A stretch of 64,000 nt of DNA. Source: Inquilinus sp. Marseille-Q2685 (lineage in GTDB: Bacteria; Pseudomonadota; Alphaproteobacteria; DSM-16000; Inquilinaceae). Made by a program: the position numbers and the translations under genes. Under the pieces are notes generated by a model that did not search any database, had not been told where the DNA came from, and was given only the letters and a program-made list of their open reading frames with translations. Below are positions 1-8,456 of this stretch, in pieces. The DNA lies in contig NZ_CAKAKL010000001.1 in the NCBI RefSeq assembly GCF_916619195.1, positions 558,001 through 622,000 of the forward strand, given 5' to 3'. Within the stretch, counting starts at the first letter, position 1. Each line of letters begins with the position of its first letter.

Positions 1-2
1 TG

Positions 3-170
3 CTGGGGCTGCTGATGATCCGCCCGGCCGCCGCCGACCCGATGTACGACTATCTGGCGACCGCGCTGTGGGTCTTCCTCGCCGTGTTCGTCGGCCTCGC
101 CTCCGGCCTGTTCTGGCTCGGCCACAGCAAGGCGCGGGAGATCGGGGACATCCTGGAGCCGAAAGCCTGA
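3..170 (+). CDS. C-terminal fragment of a membrane protein (partial)
   Basis: The frame is open from the window edge and ends in TGA at 168-170, giving the last 55 residues of a protein that starts outside the window. One hydrophobic segment is visible (about residues 22-41 of the fragment, rich in Leu, Val, Phe and Gly), followed by a short polar tail ending in EPKA. Codon use is typical of the surrounding genes. The fragment is too short to name a family. It converges on the sensor gene that ends at 186. Confidence 0.5.
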   Translation: MGLLMIRPAAADPMYDYLATALWVFLAVFVGLASGLFWLGHSKAREIGDILEPKA

Positions 171-185
171 TCCGACGCATGGCCG

Positions 186-641
186 TCAAGGCCCGCGGTC
201 GCCCAGCAGCCCCAAGCCGCCCGCGGGGGGCTGGATTCCCGCGCGGTCCGCGGCGGGCATCTCCGCCAGGCTGGCGGCGAGGGCCGACTGCAGCAGCGCC
301 TGCACGTCCCCGGTCCTGGACCGGACCTCGGCCATGGCAGCTTCCAGTGCGCCGAGGTCGAGCGGGTCGGCCCGCATCAGCGCGAACATGCGCTGCCGCG
401 CCTCGCGCAGGCCGCCGACCGCGGACCGCAGCTCCGCCCGGTCCTGCAGCAGCCGGCGCAGCACGTCCCGCCGCAGCTCCGGCGGATAGGCCCGCATCAC
501 CGAGGCGGCCACCGTCTCCACGCGCCGCTCGAACCAGCGGCCGGCCAGCCAGGCGCCGCCCAGGAACAGGTTGAGGCATAGCGAGGCCGACAGGACGATG
601 GCGAGGATCAGCGTGGTTCGCCGCCGCAATGCCGTGGTCAC
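186..641 (-). CDS. CnrX-like periplasmic sensor of an ECF sigma operon
   Basis: A 151-residue protein with an N-terminal membrane anchor (about residues 10-34) and a charged helical periplasmic domain, resembling the metal-resistance/CpxP-like sensor superfamily that includes CnrX. The start is GTG, overlapping the anti-sigma stop in a GTGA junction. The protein has no histidine at all, and its single cysteine lies in the anchor, so the His-rich metal site of CnrX cannot be present. Seen: position and topology. Inferred: it relays an envelope signal to the anti-sigma factor. The metal-sensor label is superfamily-level only. Confidence 0.65.
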   Translation of the reverse strand: MTTALRRRTTLILAIVLSASLCLNLFLGGAWLAGRWFERRVETVAASVMRAYPPELRRDVLRRLLQDRAELRSAVGGLREARQRMFALMRADPLDLGALEAAMAEVRSRTGDVQALLQSALAASLAEMPAADRAGIQPPAGGLGLLGDRGP

Positions 642-1048
642 AGCAAGCCTCCGAGATCACCCTGGCCGGACATCAGCGCCAGTACCGACAGCGCGACGTC
701 GAGATCGGCACCGCCGGGCAGTGTTGCCAGCATCACCACTGCGCCGGCGGCGAGGGACAGCAGCGAGGCGCCCGCGCTCGCAGTCCAGAAGCGCCATGTC
801 GGCCGCCAAGCCGCCTCCTCCTCCGCCTCGACGGCCGCCAGGATCCGGCCGATCTCCGCAGCGCCGAAGGGCGGCGGGCGGACCGCGGCGCCCAGCGTCC
901 GTTCGAGGGCGGCGAACCGCGCCAGCATCTCCGCCGCTTCGGCATCCTCGGCCACAAGCCGGCGGGCGGAGTCGGCCAGCTTCCGTGGCCAGCGGTCGAG
1001 ATCGGCCCCGAAACGGAGCAGCGCCTCGTCGAGTTCGGCCCTGGTCAT
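638..1048 (-). CDS. Membrane-anchored anti-sigma factor
   Basis: A 136-residue protein encoded directly after an ECF sigma gene, overlapping it by 4 bases (ATGA). It has a cytoplasmic helical N-terminal part beginning ELDEALLRFGADLDRWP, a Pro/Ala-rich middle and one membrane span at about residues 88-110. It has no Cys or His, so it is not a zinc-binding ZAS-type anti-sigma factor. The call rests on size, topology and position. It should hold the sigma factor at the membrane until the downstream sensor responds. The ATG at 1048 was chosen over the longer open frame because of the coupled overlap. Confidence 0.75.
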   Translation of the reverse strand: MTRAELDEALLRFGADLDRWPRKLADSARRLVAEDAEAAEMLARFAALERTLGAAVRPPPFGAAEIGRILAAVEAEEEAAWRPTWRFWTASAGASLLSLAAGAVVMLATLPGGADLDVALSVLALMSGQGDLGGLL

Positions 1049-1620
1049 GACCTCGTCTCCCTTTCGTCGATCACGGCCCGCAGCGTGCGCCGGGCACGGA
1101 CCAGAAGCTGCTCCGCCGCCCCCTGGCTGATGCCTAGGATGGCGGCGATCTCGGCATTGCTCCGCCCGCCCTGGACGGCCAGCAGCAGCGCCAGCCGCTG
1201 CCGCTCGGGCAGGGTCCGGATCAGCCGGGCGACCGCCGCGAGGCGGTCGCGGCCGGACAGGGTTGTCAGCGCGGTCGGCGCGTCGTCGGCCGGCTCCGGC
1301 CCGTTCCCGAAGGGCAGCCAGCGCCGCAGGCGCCGCCGCCGCGCCCGGTCGAGGCAGCGATTGGCGACCACGCGGTAGAGCCAGGTGGTGAACGCCGCCT
1401 GGCCCGGCCGCCACGCATCGGGCCGCCGCCACAGCATCAGGAACACGTCCTGCGCGATGTCGTCGGCCTCATCCGCCCGGCCGCCGAACCCCAGCGCCAG
1501 CCCTCGCACCCTGTCGCCGTGGCGGCGCATGAGCACGGCGAAGGCACGCCGATCCCCGGCGGCAATGCGGGCCAGGAGATCTGCGTCGGCCAGCGCCTCC
1601 TCGCCCGCCCCCTCCGCCAT
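1045..1620 (-). CDS. ECF-type RNA polymerase sigma factor
   Basis: A 191-residue sigma-70 family protein of the small ECF class. Region 2 spans about residues 15-98, with the DIAQDVFLMLW and TTWLYRVVANRCLDRARRRR-type helices. Region 4 spans about 130-185, with a helix-turn-helix (NAEIAAILGISQGAAEQLL). Regions 1 and 3 are absent, as expected. The start at 1620 begins MAEGAGEEAL; the frame stays open further upstream but would run into the neighbouring gene. It lies 19 bases after a small secreted-protein gene and overlaps the anti-sigma gene. It probably directs transcription of its own operon, although I could not find a convincing ECF promoter. Confidence 0.9.
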   Translation of the reverse strand: MAEGAGEEALADADLLARIAAGDRRAFAVLMRRHGDRVRGLALGFGGRADEADDIAQDVFLMLWRRPDAWRPGQAAFTTWLYRVVANRCLDRARRRRLRRWLPFGNGPEPADDAPTALTTLSGRDRLAAVARLIRTLPERQRLALLLAVQGGRSNAEIAAILGISQGAAEQLLVRARRTLRAVIDERETRS

Positions 1621-1639
1621 GCCGTGCGTCCGCGATGCG

Positions 1640-1936
1640 TCAAAACCGGCGCCAGACCCGCCCTGCCGCAATGCTGCGGCCTGCCGGCCCGGTGACGCTG
1701 CGGTAACCGTAGCTGCGGAACGGGCCTTGCACCACGCCGCTGGAGCGGGACCAGGACCGGCCGCCGGGGCCGGTGACATCGACGGTGCGGCTGCAGGAAT
1801 GGTTGCCGCATTGTCCGCTGAGCGTCCGGGTTCCGCCATGCGGGCCGGTCCAGCTGCGGGACCAGTCCTCGGCGCCGGCCGGACCCGCGGTCAGAAGAAG
1901 CGCCGCCGCGACGGCCGCCATGCTGAGCCTGATCAT
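1640..1936 (-). CDS. Small secreted Gly/Ser/Arg-rich protein
   Basis: About 98 residues with a clear signal peptide (hydrophobic Ala/Leu run, cleavage near AGA-ED), followed by a Gly-, Ser- and Arg-rich mature part with two cysteines (CGNHSC) that could form a disulfide. I do not recognise a family. Two adjacent ATG codons exist (1939 and 1936); the second has the better spacing from an AGGAGG box. It sits 20 bases after the EF-hand gene and 19 before the sigma gene, which suggests one transcript. Exported, function unknown. Confidence 0.6.
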   Translation of the reverse strand: MIRLSMAAVAAALLLTAGPAGAEDWSRSWTGPHGGTRTLSGQCGNHSCSRTVDVTGPGGRSWSRSSGVVQGPFRSYGYRSVTGPAGRSIAAGRVWRRF

Positions 1937-1956
1937 CATCCCTCCTTCCGCCCGTC

Positions 1957-2415
1957 TCAGCGGGCCTGGTTCAGAAAGGCCACGAACTGCGCCTTGGTGA
2001 CGCCGCGGCCGGTCGTGTCGAGGCGATCGAACCAGGATGTCCCGGCCACGAACTCGTCGCGCGAGACCAGGCCGTCGCCGTTCCGGTCCAGGCCGGCCAG
2101 GCGCTCGCTCCGGGTCGGCATCTGCGCGCGGCGTTCGGCGAAGCGGGCGAGCCGCCCGGCGGCGCGCGCCTGCGCCTGGCTCCGGGCTGCCTCGGCTTCG
2201 GGGGCGGTCACGACGCCGTCGTGGTCAGTGTCGAGGCGGTCGAACATCCGGCCGCCCGCCGCCTGGACCTCGGCCCGGGTGACGACGCCGTCGTGATCGG
2301 CGTCGATCCGGTCGAACATCCGGTCCGCGAACCGGCCCTGCTCCTGCGCCTGTACGGCGTCGCCGCCCAGGACGGTCGCGGCAAGGACGATCACGAGGCT
2401 TCGGGCGATCGACAT
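1957..2415 (-). CDS. Secreted EF-hand calcium-binding protein
   Basis: A 152-residue exported protein: signal peptide at about residues 1-23 (cleavage near VQA-QE), then three canonical EF-hand loops with the D-x-D-x-D-G pattern ending in Glu (about residues 38-49, 62-73 and 110-121) and a degenerate fourth loop near 133. It should bind Ca2+ in the periplasm. The start at 2415 (MSIARS) is preferred over the ATG at 2424 because GGAG boxes precede it. It is the first gene of the unit leading into the ECF sigma factor, hence possibly a target or sensor component of that system (inference). Confidence 0.85.
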   Translation of the reverse strand: MSIARSLVIVLAATVLGGDAVQAQEQGRFADRMFDRIDADHDGVVTRAEVQAAGGRMFDRLDTDHDGVVTAPEAEAARSQAQARAAGRLARFAERRAQMPTRSERLAGLDRNGDGLVSRDEFVAGTSWFDRLDTTGRGVTKAQFVAFLNQAR

Positions 2416-2438
2416 GGTCTCCATCTCCTGCTCTGCGC

Positions 2439-2455
2439 ATCCGGCATCTCCGGAT
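2439..2455. promoter_or_regulatory. Inverted repeat upstream of the EF-hand/ECF operon
   Basis: ATCCGG-CATCT-CCGGAT, a perfect 6-bp inverted repeat starting 24 bases upstream of the EF-hand start codon, in the divergent region shared with pdeM. It could be an operator or a 5'-UTR hairpin. No partner protein is indicated by the sequence. Confidence 0.3.
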
Positions 2456-2576
2456 CACGCGCCCTTGAACGCCGGCAGAGAGGGGTCCCTACGCGAAAAT
2501 CGGACGGACCGAGGTCAAAGAACATAAATCGAACAAAACCGTTGCGCCGCTCCGGTGCCGGGTCTACATCCGGGCG

Positions 2577-3284
2577 ATGCCGACCCGCACCATCCCGCTC
2601 CGCGACCACGCCTTCCGGCCCGATCCGTCGGGCGTGCTGTGGTGGGCGGAGCGGCGCTGGCTGCTGGTCGCCGACCTGCATCTGGAGAAGGCGACGGCGC
2701 TGGCGCAGCGCTCGCGCCGCCTGCTGCCGCCCTATGACAGCACCGCGACCCTGGCCCGGCTCGGCGCCGCGATCGACCGGCTCGATCCGGCGGCCGTGGT
2801 GGCGCTGGGCGACAGCTTCCACGATTCGGAGGGGGCGGACCGCCTCGCCGCCGACGACCTCGCGACCCTGATCCGGCTGGCACGGGGCCGCGACTGGATC
2901 TGGGTGCTCGGCAACCATGATCCGGACCTGCCGGCGTCCCTGCCCGGCGACCGGACGGAGGAACTGCAGGTCGACGGTCTCGTCTGCCGCCACGCCGCCC
3001 GGCCGTCGGCGTCCGGCGAGATCTCCGGCCACTACCATCCCAAGGCGGCGGTCAGCGGCCGCGCCGGGCGGGTGACCGGGCGCTGCTTCGTCGCCGACGA
3101 GCACCGGCTGGTGCTGCCGGCCTTCGGCGCCTACACCGGCGGGCTCGACGTGCTCGACCCCGCGATCCGTGGGCTGCTCGGCCCCCTCTTCCACGTCTGG
3201 CTGATCGGCCGCGCCGGGCTGCACCGCTTCCCCGGCGCCCGCCTGTCGCCGATCGCCCTGCGATACATCGACAGCGTCGCCTAG
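2577..3284 (+). CDS. pdeM: PdeM-type metallophosphoesterase
   Basis: A 235-residue calcineurin-like phosphoesterase of the ligase-associated DNA damage response endonuclease (PdeM) type. Metal ligands are visible in order: D33 and H35 (DLHLEK), D79 and H82 (GDSFHD), N113-H114-D115 (GNHD), H152 and H154 (GHYH). The family is usually linked to an ATP-dependent DNA ligase, an Lhr helicase and an exonuclease. None of these partners is in this window, so the gene stands alone between a divergent EF-hand gene and the convergent hdaA. Cytoplasmic. Nuclease activity is inferred from the family. Confidence 0.85.
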   Translation: MPTRTIPLRDHAFRPDPSGVLWWAERRWLLVADLHLEKATALAQRSRRLLPPYDSTATLARLGAAIDRLDPAAVVALGDSFHDSEGADRLAADDLATLIRLARGRDWIWVLGNHDPDLPASLPGDRTEELQVDGLVCRHAARPSASGEISGHYHPKAAVSGRAGRVTGRCFVADEHRLVLPAFGAYTGGLDVLDPAIRGLLGPLFHVWLIGRAGLHRFPGARLSPIALRYIDSVA

Positions 3285-3973
3285 CGCTGCTCCGCCAGGA
3301 TCGATCGCACCAGCGGCAGGGTGATCGACCGGCCCTGCGCCAGGCTGGCGGCGTCGATCTCGGCCACCAGCCGCCGCGCCTCGGCGAAGCTGCGCTCCAT
3401 CCGCGCCAGCATCGCCTGCACGATCTCCGGCCCGACCGCGAGCTGGCGATCGGCGAACAGCTTGGCCAGCACCTGGGCCAGCAGCACGTCGTCCGGCTCG
3501 CCCAGCCCCACGGCCGGCGCCGCCTTCAGCCGCGAGGCGAGGTCGGGCAGCGCCACCGGCCAGCGCGCCGGCGGCTCGCGGGCCGCCAGCAGCAGGAAGC
3601 CGCCGGCCTCCTTCAGCAGGTTGCGCAGGTGGAACAGCGCCCGCTCCGCCGCCGCGTCGCCGGCCACGCGGTCGGCATCGTCCAGCGCCACCGCCCCCTC
3701 GGCGGCGAGCTCGGCCGGATCGGCCGCGGCCAGCGCGCCGCCCGCGAGGATCCGGGCGCCGGCGCGCTGCGCCCAGATGCCGAGCAGATGGCTCTTCCCC
3801 GCCCCCGGCGCGCCGTGCAGGGCCAGCACCGGCCCGGGCCAGCCCGGCCAGCGCGCGATCCACTCCGCGGCCTCGCGGTTGCTGTCGGCGACGATGAAGT
3901 CCTCCGGCCCCAGGGCGGGGGGCAGCGACAGGTCGAAGACGAACTGGGCCACCGGGCTGGCGCTCTTGCTCAT
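3281..3973 (-). CDS. hdaA: DnaA regulatory inactivator homologue HdaA
   Basis: A 230-residue DnaA-like AAA+ protein lacking the DnaA DNA-binding domain. Walker A is GAPGAGKS (about 54-61) and Walker B is VALDDAD (about 95-101); a sensor-type Arg lies in PDLASRL. With the sliding clamp, HdaA stimulates ATP hydrolysis by DnaA and prevents over-initiation. It is the last gene of the leftward DUF2066-pgsA-like-perM-hdaA unit and overlaps perM by 4 bases (ATGA). The neighbourhood with perM and purM matches the hda locus of many proteobacteria. Confidence 0.88.
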   Translation of the reverse strand: MSKSASPVAQFVFDLSLPPALGPEDFIVADSNREAAEWIARWPGWPGPVLALHGAPGAGKSHLLGIWAQRAGARILAGGALAAADPAELAAEGAVALDDADRVAGDAAAERALFHLRNLLKEAGGFLLLAAREPPARWPVALPDLASRLKAAPAVGLGEPDDVLLAQVLAKLFADRQLAVGPEIVQAMLARMERSFAEARRLVAEIDAASLAQGRSITLPLVRSILAEQR

Positions 3974-5067
3974 GAGACGGTGGGGAGGTCCATGTCCGGC
4001 GGGTCGGCGGGCGGCGGCGGGCCGTACAGCGCGCTCTGGCGGTAGCGGTGCAGGGCGAAGCGGGTCAGCACGCCGATCACCGCCGCCATCGGCACCGCCA
4101 GCATCACGCCGGTGAAGCCGAACAGGCTGCCGGCGGCGAGCAGCGCGAAGATCACCCAGACCGGGTGCAGGCCGACCGAATCGCCGACCAGCTTCGGGGT
4201 GACGAAATTGCCCTCCAGGAACTGGCCGAGCACGAAGATCCCCAGCACCAGCGCCCACATGGTCCAGTCGTCGTACTGCACCAGCGCGATGCCGACCGAG
4301 CTGACGAGGCCGACCAGCGAGCCGACATAGGGGATGATCGAGAGCACGCCGGTGATCAGCCCGACCAGAAGCCCGAAGTTCAGCCCGACCATGGACAGGG
4401 TGATGGCGTAGAACAGACCGAGCAGCAGGCAGACGGTGAGCTGGCCGCGGATGAAGCGGGACATGGTCCGGTTCACCTCGCGCCCCAGGCCGCGGATGGT
4501 CTCGCGCTGCGCCACCGGCAGGTTCTGGTCGATCACCCCGACCATGTGGTCCCAGTCGCGCAGCATGTAGAAGGCGACCACCGGGGTGATGAAGACCAGC
4601 GACAGCAGGTCGATCAGCGCCATGCCACCCTGCCACAGGCTGCGGAGCACGGTGCCGATCCAGGACACGGCGTTGCCGGCATACTGGCTGACCGCGCGCT
4701 GGATCTCGTTGAAGTCGGATTCCGAGACGCGGTGGCGCAGCTCGGCGATCAGCGGCTGCAGCCGCGTGCCCGCCCGGGCCACGTAGTCGGGCACCGCCGA
4801 GACCAGCCCGGTGACCTGGTTCACCAGGATCGGCACCACGATCAGCACCGCCAGGATCGCAAGGATGACGAACAGCAGTAGCAGCACCGTGGTCGCCAGC
4901 CAGCGCGGCAGGCCCAGCCGCTGCAGCCGGTCGCAGGCCGGGTCCAGCAGATAGGCGATGATCATGCCGGTGACGAAGGGCGCCAGCACGCCGCTCAGCA
5001 GCCAGACCAGGAGGCAGAAGACGACGAAGCCGATCAGCCAGAAGCGGATTTGGGCGGATCCGTTCAC
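3970..5067 (-). CDS. perM: AI-2E family (PerM-like) membrane transporter
   Basis: A 365-residue polytopic inner-membrane protein of the AI-2 exporter/PerM family, with about eight hydrophobic spans: two at the N-terminus, a long periplasmic segment (about 95-150), then a cluster of spans from about 155 to 340, and a Pro-rich cytoplasmic tail. The substrate is unknown for most members. It overlaps the genes on both sides by 4 bases (ATGA), so it is translated together with the CDP-alcohol transferase and hdaA. Confidence 0.85.
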   Translation of the reverse strand: MNGSAQIRFWLIGFVVFCLLVWLLSGVLAPFVTGMIIAYLLDPACDRLQRLGLPRWLATTVLLLLFVILAILAVLIVVPILVNQVTGLVSAVPDYVARAGTRLQPLIAELRHRVSESDFNEIQRAVSQYAGNAVSWIGTVLRSLWQGGMALIDLLSLVFITPVVAFYMLRDWDHMVGVIDQNLPVAQRETIRGLGREVNRTMSRFIRGQLTVCLLLGLFYAITLSMVGLNFGLLVGLITGVLSIIPYVGSLVGLVSSVGIALVQYDDWTMWALVLGIFVLGQFLEGNFVTPKLVGDSVGLHPVWVIFALLAAGSLFGFTGVMLAVPMAAVIGVLTRFALHRYRQSALYGPPPPADPPDMDLPTVS

Positions 5068-5663
5068 GCGTGCGCCCCGGCCGGGGTGAAGAAGCGGCGG
5101 ATGGTCTCGCGCAGATAGCCGAGCGCCGACAGGGTGGTGGTGCCGGCCACGACCCAGACCAGGACCGCGATCGCGCCGCTGGCGTCGACATGCAGCCCGG
5201 GCGCCGCCATCACCAGCACCACCAGCGCGATCTGCATCACCGTGTTCAGCTTGCTGATCATCGATGGAGTCAGCGAACGGGTGCCGCGGCCGGCGAAATG
5301 CAGCACCACCACGCCCAGGACCAGGCCGATGTCGCGCGCCACCACCAGCGCCACCAGCCAGACCGGCAGCGCCGCCATCCAGGTCAGGGCGAGATATGTC
5401 CCGACCAGCAGCGACTTGTCGGCGATCGGGTCGAGATAGCTGCCCAGCGCCGTGCGCGCCTGCAGCCAGCGGGCCAGGATGCCGTCGATCGCATCGGTCA
5501 GCGCCGCCGCCGAGAACATCCAGAAGGCCGTGACCAGGCGGCCGTCCAGGATCAGCCAGATGGTGACCGGGGCGACGACGAGCCGGGCCAGGCTGAGCAG
5601 GTTCGGCAGGTATCGGAGCATACGGCGCAAAGGGCCTGACCTCGATGCCAAGAGTGTCGTCAC
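5064..5663 (-). CDS. CDP-alcohol phosphatidyltransferase (PgsA-like)
   Basis: A 199-residue integral membrane enzyme with the full CDP-alcohol transferase signature: D57, D60-G61, A64-R65, G74, D78, D82. These residues hold two metal ions and the CDP-diacylglycerol. About six membrane helices are visible. Closest by size is phosphatidylglycerophosphate synthase (PgsA), but the family also uses other alcohols, so the product is uncertain. It overlaps perM by 4 bases and lies 7 bases after the DUF2066 gene. Confidence 0.8.
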   Translation of the reverse strand: MTTLLASRSGPLRRMLRYLPNLLSLARLVVAPVTIWLILDGRLVTAFWMFSAAALTDAIDGILARWLQARTALGSYLDPIADKSLLVGTYLALTWMAALPVWLVALVVARDIGLVLGVVVLHFAGRGTRSLTPSMISKLNTVMQIALVVLVMAAPGLHVDASGAIAVLVWVVAGTTTLSALGYLRETIRRFFTPAGAHA

Positions 5664-5670
5664 GCCGGGG

Positions 5671-6384
5671 CTACATCCCGCCGGTTCGGTGCAGCTCCAG
5701 CGCCTGGGCGCCCTGCTGCACCGTCAGCCCCTGCTGCGACAGGATCTGGTTGAGCTGGGCCTGGTCGCCCGGGAAGCGCAGCTCCAGCACCGCCTGCCGC
5801 GCCGTCAGGCTGACCAGGGAGGACGAGACCACGCCGCCGAGGCGGGTCAGCCGGCCCTGCACGTCGTACCAGTCGGCCGGTGCCGCGATCGGCACGGTGA
5901 CGGTGACCGATCCCCGCGCCGCGAAGCCCGGCTGAGGCAAGGTTCCCGGCGCCGTGCCGGGCGCCGTCGCGATGGCCGGCGGCGCGGCACCGCCGCCGGC
6001 CAGCAGCTGCTGCACGCCGGCGCTGCGGAAGGTATAGGCGAGATTGGCCGCGTAGTGGCCGGGCGAGGCCTGCTCGGACTTCACCTGGAAGCTCTGCACC
6101 AGCCGCTCGACATCGGCGTCAGACATGCCGGAGACGCGGTTCGGATCGGCGCCGATCTGCTGCAGCAGCTGCTGCAGCGCCTTGCGCGGCCCCTGGGCGA
6201 AGGCCTTGGTGCGGGCCTCGGTCGCGTTGGCCGCCGTCGCCTCGACCGCGACGCTGTCGACCGAGTAGCCGGAGGCGCTGCCCGCGATCGGCGCCCCGCC
6301 GGGGGTCTGGGCACGCACCGGCACCAGCCCGGCGCAGAGAAGCGCGGCCGCCAGAGCCAGGGTCGATCCGATGCGAAGCATCAT
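5671..6384 (-). CDS. Exported DUF2066-like protein
   Basis: A 237-residue protein with a signal peptide (cleavage near VRA-QT). The N-terminal mature half, with [22 protein letters not shown], is typical of DUF2066 proteins, which commonly sit between purM and perM-hda. A Gly/Ala/Pro-rich linker (about 128-155) precedes a C-terminal part. Function unknown. It is divergent from purM across 86 bases and first in the leftward unit. Adjacent ATG codons at 6384 and 6381 leave the start ambiguous by one residue. Confidence 0.7.
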   Translation of the reverse strand: MMLRIGSTLALAAALLCAGLVPVRAQTPGGAPIAGSASGYSVDSVAVEATAANATEARTKAFAQGPRKALQQLLQQIGADPNRVSGMSDADVERLVQSFQVKSEQASPGHYAANLAYTFRSAGVQQLLAGGGAAPPAIATAPGTAPGTLPQPGFAARGSVTVTVPIAAPADWYDVQGRLTRLGGVVSSSLVSLTARQAVLELRFPGDQAQLNQILSQQGLTVQQGAQALELHRTGGM

Positions 6385-6470
6385 TGCAAAGCCTTCCGGT
6401 TCCGCTATGGTCCGCGCCCATCCGCACGGATAATCCGCCTTTATATAGCACCCCTCTCTGCGAGGTCATC

Positions 6471-7553
6471 ATGTGCCCGTCGGCCGACTCCAAGCATCCC
6501 TCCGACGCCTATGCCCGGGCCGGTGTGAACATCGCCGAAGGCGAGGCCTTCGTCGGCGACATCAAGCCCCTGGCCGAGAGCACGCGCCGCAAGGGCATGA
6601 TGGAGGGGCTGGGCGGCTTCGGCGCGCTGTTCGACCCGAAGGCCGCCGGATTCCGCGACCCGATCCTGGTCGCCGCCACCGACGGCGTCGGCACCAAGCT
6701 GAAGGTGGCGATCGAGACCGGCCGGCACGACACGGTCGGCATCGACCTCGTCGCCATGTGCGTCAACGACCTTGTGGTGCAGGGCGCCGAGCCGCTGTTC
6801 TTCCTCGACTACTTCGCCTCCGGCAGGCTCGACCGTTCGGTCGGCGGCGGCGTGCTGCGCGGCATCGCCGAGGGCTGCCGCCAGGCTGGCTGCGCCCTGA
6901 TCGGCGGCGAGACGGCGGAGATGCCGGGCATGTACGCCGCCGGCGACTACGACCTGGCCGGCTTCGCCGTCGGCGCGGTCGAGCGCGACCAGGCCCTGAC
7001 CGGCCGCGACGTGCGCGACGGCGACGTGGTGCTGGGCCTGGCCTCGACCGGCGTCCATTCCAACGGCTATTCGCTGGTCCGCCGCACCGTCGCCGAGGCC
7101 GGGCTGTCCTGGGACCAGCCGGCGCCCTTCGCCGGCGACCGATCGCTCGGCGAGGCCTTCCTGACCCCGACCCGGATCTATGTGAAGAGCAGCCTCGCGG
7201 TCATCCGCGCGGGCGGCGTCCACGCCCTGGCGCACATCACCGGCGGCGGGCTGACCGAGAACATCCCGCGGGTGCTGCCGGACGGGCTGGGCGTCGCCCT
7301 CGACGCCGGCGCCTGGCCCCTGCCCCCGGTGTTCCGCTGGCTGAAGGCCCAGGGCGGCCTCAATGCGGTCGAGCTGGCCCGCACCTACAACTGCGGCATC
7401 GGCATGGTGATGATCGTCGCGCCCGGGCAGGCGGACGCCGTTTCGACGATCCTGGCCGGCCAGGGCGAAACGGTGCACCGGATCGGCCGGGTCGTCGCCG
7501 ATGCCGGGCATTCCGTGGCCATCGCGGGCACGGAGGCGGCATGGGCCGTCTAA
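6471..7553 (+). CDS. purM: Phosphoribosylformylglycinamidine cyclo-ligase (AIR synthetase)
   Basis: A 360-residue PurM that closes the imidazole ring in purine synthesis (FGAM + ATP to AIR). The family signatures are clear: DGVGTKLK near the N-terminus, the [11 protein letters not shown] loop near residue 145 and the [12 protein letters not shown] segment. ATG 6471 follows GAGG by 5 bases; the longer open frame has no better start. A TTTATATAG sequence about 25 bases upstream may be a -10 region. The TAA stop is at the left edge of a large inverted-repeat element that separates purM from purN. Confidence 0.95.
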   Translation: MCPSADSKHPSDAYARAGVNIAEGEAFVGDIKPLAESTRRKGMMEGLGGFGALFDPKAAGFRDPILVAATDGVGTKLKVAIETGRHDTVGIDLVAMCVNDLVVQGAEPLFFLDYFASGRLDRSVGGGVLRGIAEGCRQAGCALIGGETAEMPGMYAAGDYDLAGFAVGAVERDQALTGRDVRDGDVVLGLASTGVHSNGYSLVRRTVAEAGLSWDQPAPFAGDRSLGEAFLTPTRIYVKSSLAVIRAGGVHALAHITGGGLTENIPRVLPDGLGVALDAGAWPLPPVFRWLKAQGGLNAVELARTYNCGIGMVMIVAPGQADAVSTILAGQGETVHRIGRVVADAGHSVAIAGTEAAWAV

Positions 7554-7820
7554 ACCCGCATTTCCTAGACCCGTTGTGCCCTGCGCCGGTTCAACATGCC
7601 GACAGGGCAGGAGGGCGGCGCAGCGCGATGCAGCGCATCGCGCAAGTCGTTCGACGCACCATGTCGGCATGTTCAACCGGCCCGGAGGGTCGCCTTGCGG
7701 CGGCCGCCTGCGGGCGCGGGCCACTCGACCGTATGGCCCGATACGCTCTTCGTGGCCCGCGCCCTCATTCGACTCACCGCAAGGCGACGCAGGGCGCAAG
7801 GGGTCTGGGAAATGCGGGTT
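7553..7820. repeat. 268-bp cruciform repeat between purM and purN
   Basis: The outer arms 7553-7585 and 7788-7820 are inverted copies matching at 30 of 33 positions. Inside are two further stem domains. Domain A pairs 7586-7603 with 7663-7680 (17 of 18) and contains a smaller palindrome at 7625-7641. Domain B pairs 7690-7700 with 7777-7787 and, inside that, 7712-7724 with 7753-7765 (13 of 13). The whole could fold as a three-way junction. The left arm starts at the last base of the purM stop codon; the right arm contains the purN Shine-Dalgarno-like AAGGGG and its ATG. No transposase is present. It is best described as a MITE-like or structured intergenic repeat. Confidence 0.85.
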
Positions 7821-8456
7821 AAGGTCGGAATCCTGATCTCCGGCCGGGGCAGCAACATGGCGGCCCTGGCCGAGGCCTGCGCCGCGCCGGACTTCCCGGC
7901 CGAGATCGCGCTGGTGCTGTCCGACATCCCGGGCGCCGGCGGCCTGGCCGTCGCGGAGGGCCGAGGCCTCGCCACCGCCACGATCGACCGCAAGGCCCAT
8001 CCGTCCAGGGCCGCCTTCGAGGCGGCGATGGACGAGGCGCTGCGCGCCGCCGGGGTCGAGCTGATCTGCCTGGCCGGCTTCATGCGGGTGCTGAGCGCCG
8101 ATTTCGTCGGCCGCTGGCACGACCGCATCCTCAACATCCACCCGTCGCTGCTGCCGGCCTTCCCCGGCCTGCACACGCATGAGCGGGCGCTGGCCGCCGG
8201 CGTCAGGCTCGCCGGCTGCACCGTGCACATCGTGCGGCCGGTGGTCGATGACGGGCCGATCCTGGTCCAGGCCGCGGTGCCGGTGCTCGACGGCGACGAT
8301 GCCGCCAGCCTCGCCGCGCGCATTCTGGTGGAGGAGCATCGCTGCTATCCGCTGGCCCTGCGCTGGGTCGCCGAGGGGCGGGTCCGGATCGAGGACGGGC
8401 GGGTCCGGATCACCGGTGCGGACGCCGCCGCAGGCGCGATCCGCAACCCCTTGTGA
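7812..8456 (+). CDS. purN: Phosphoribosylglycinamide formyltransferase
   Basis: A 214-residue GAR transformylase that passes the formyl group of 10-formyl-THF to GAR in purine synthesis. Catalytic residues are visible: N108, H110 (NIHPSLLPAF) and the Asp of VVDDGP near 146-147; the phosphate loop is ISGRGSN at 9-15. The ATG lies inside the right arm of the repeat element; AAGGGG eight bases upstream can serve as its ribosome-binding site. The stop codon lies inside a CRP-type palindrome. Confidence 0.94.
   Translation: MRVKVGILISGRGSNMAALAEACAAPDFPAEIALVLSDIPGAGGLAVAEGRGLATATIDRKAHPSRAAFEAAMDEALRAAGVELICLAGFMRVLSADFVGRWHDRILNIHPSLLPAFPGLHTHERALAAGVRLAGCTVHIVRPVVDDGPILVQAAVPVLDGDDAASLAARILVEEHRCYPLALRWVAEGRVRIEDGRVRITGADAAAGAIRNPL

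Noticed and set aside
2495-2520. GGGAC...CGTT as an ECF promoter for the EF-hand/sigma operon
   Set aside because: The spacing is only 13 bases, shorter than the usual 16-17, and the match is poor.
6384-6470. Longer PurM start upstream of 6471
   Set aside because: The extra residues are not PurM-like and run through the divergent promoter region.
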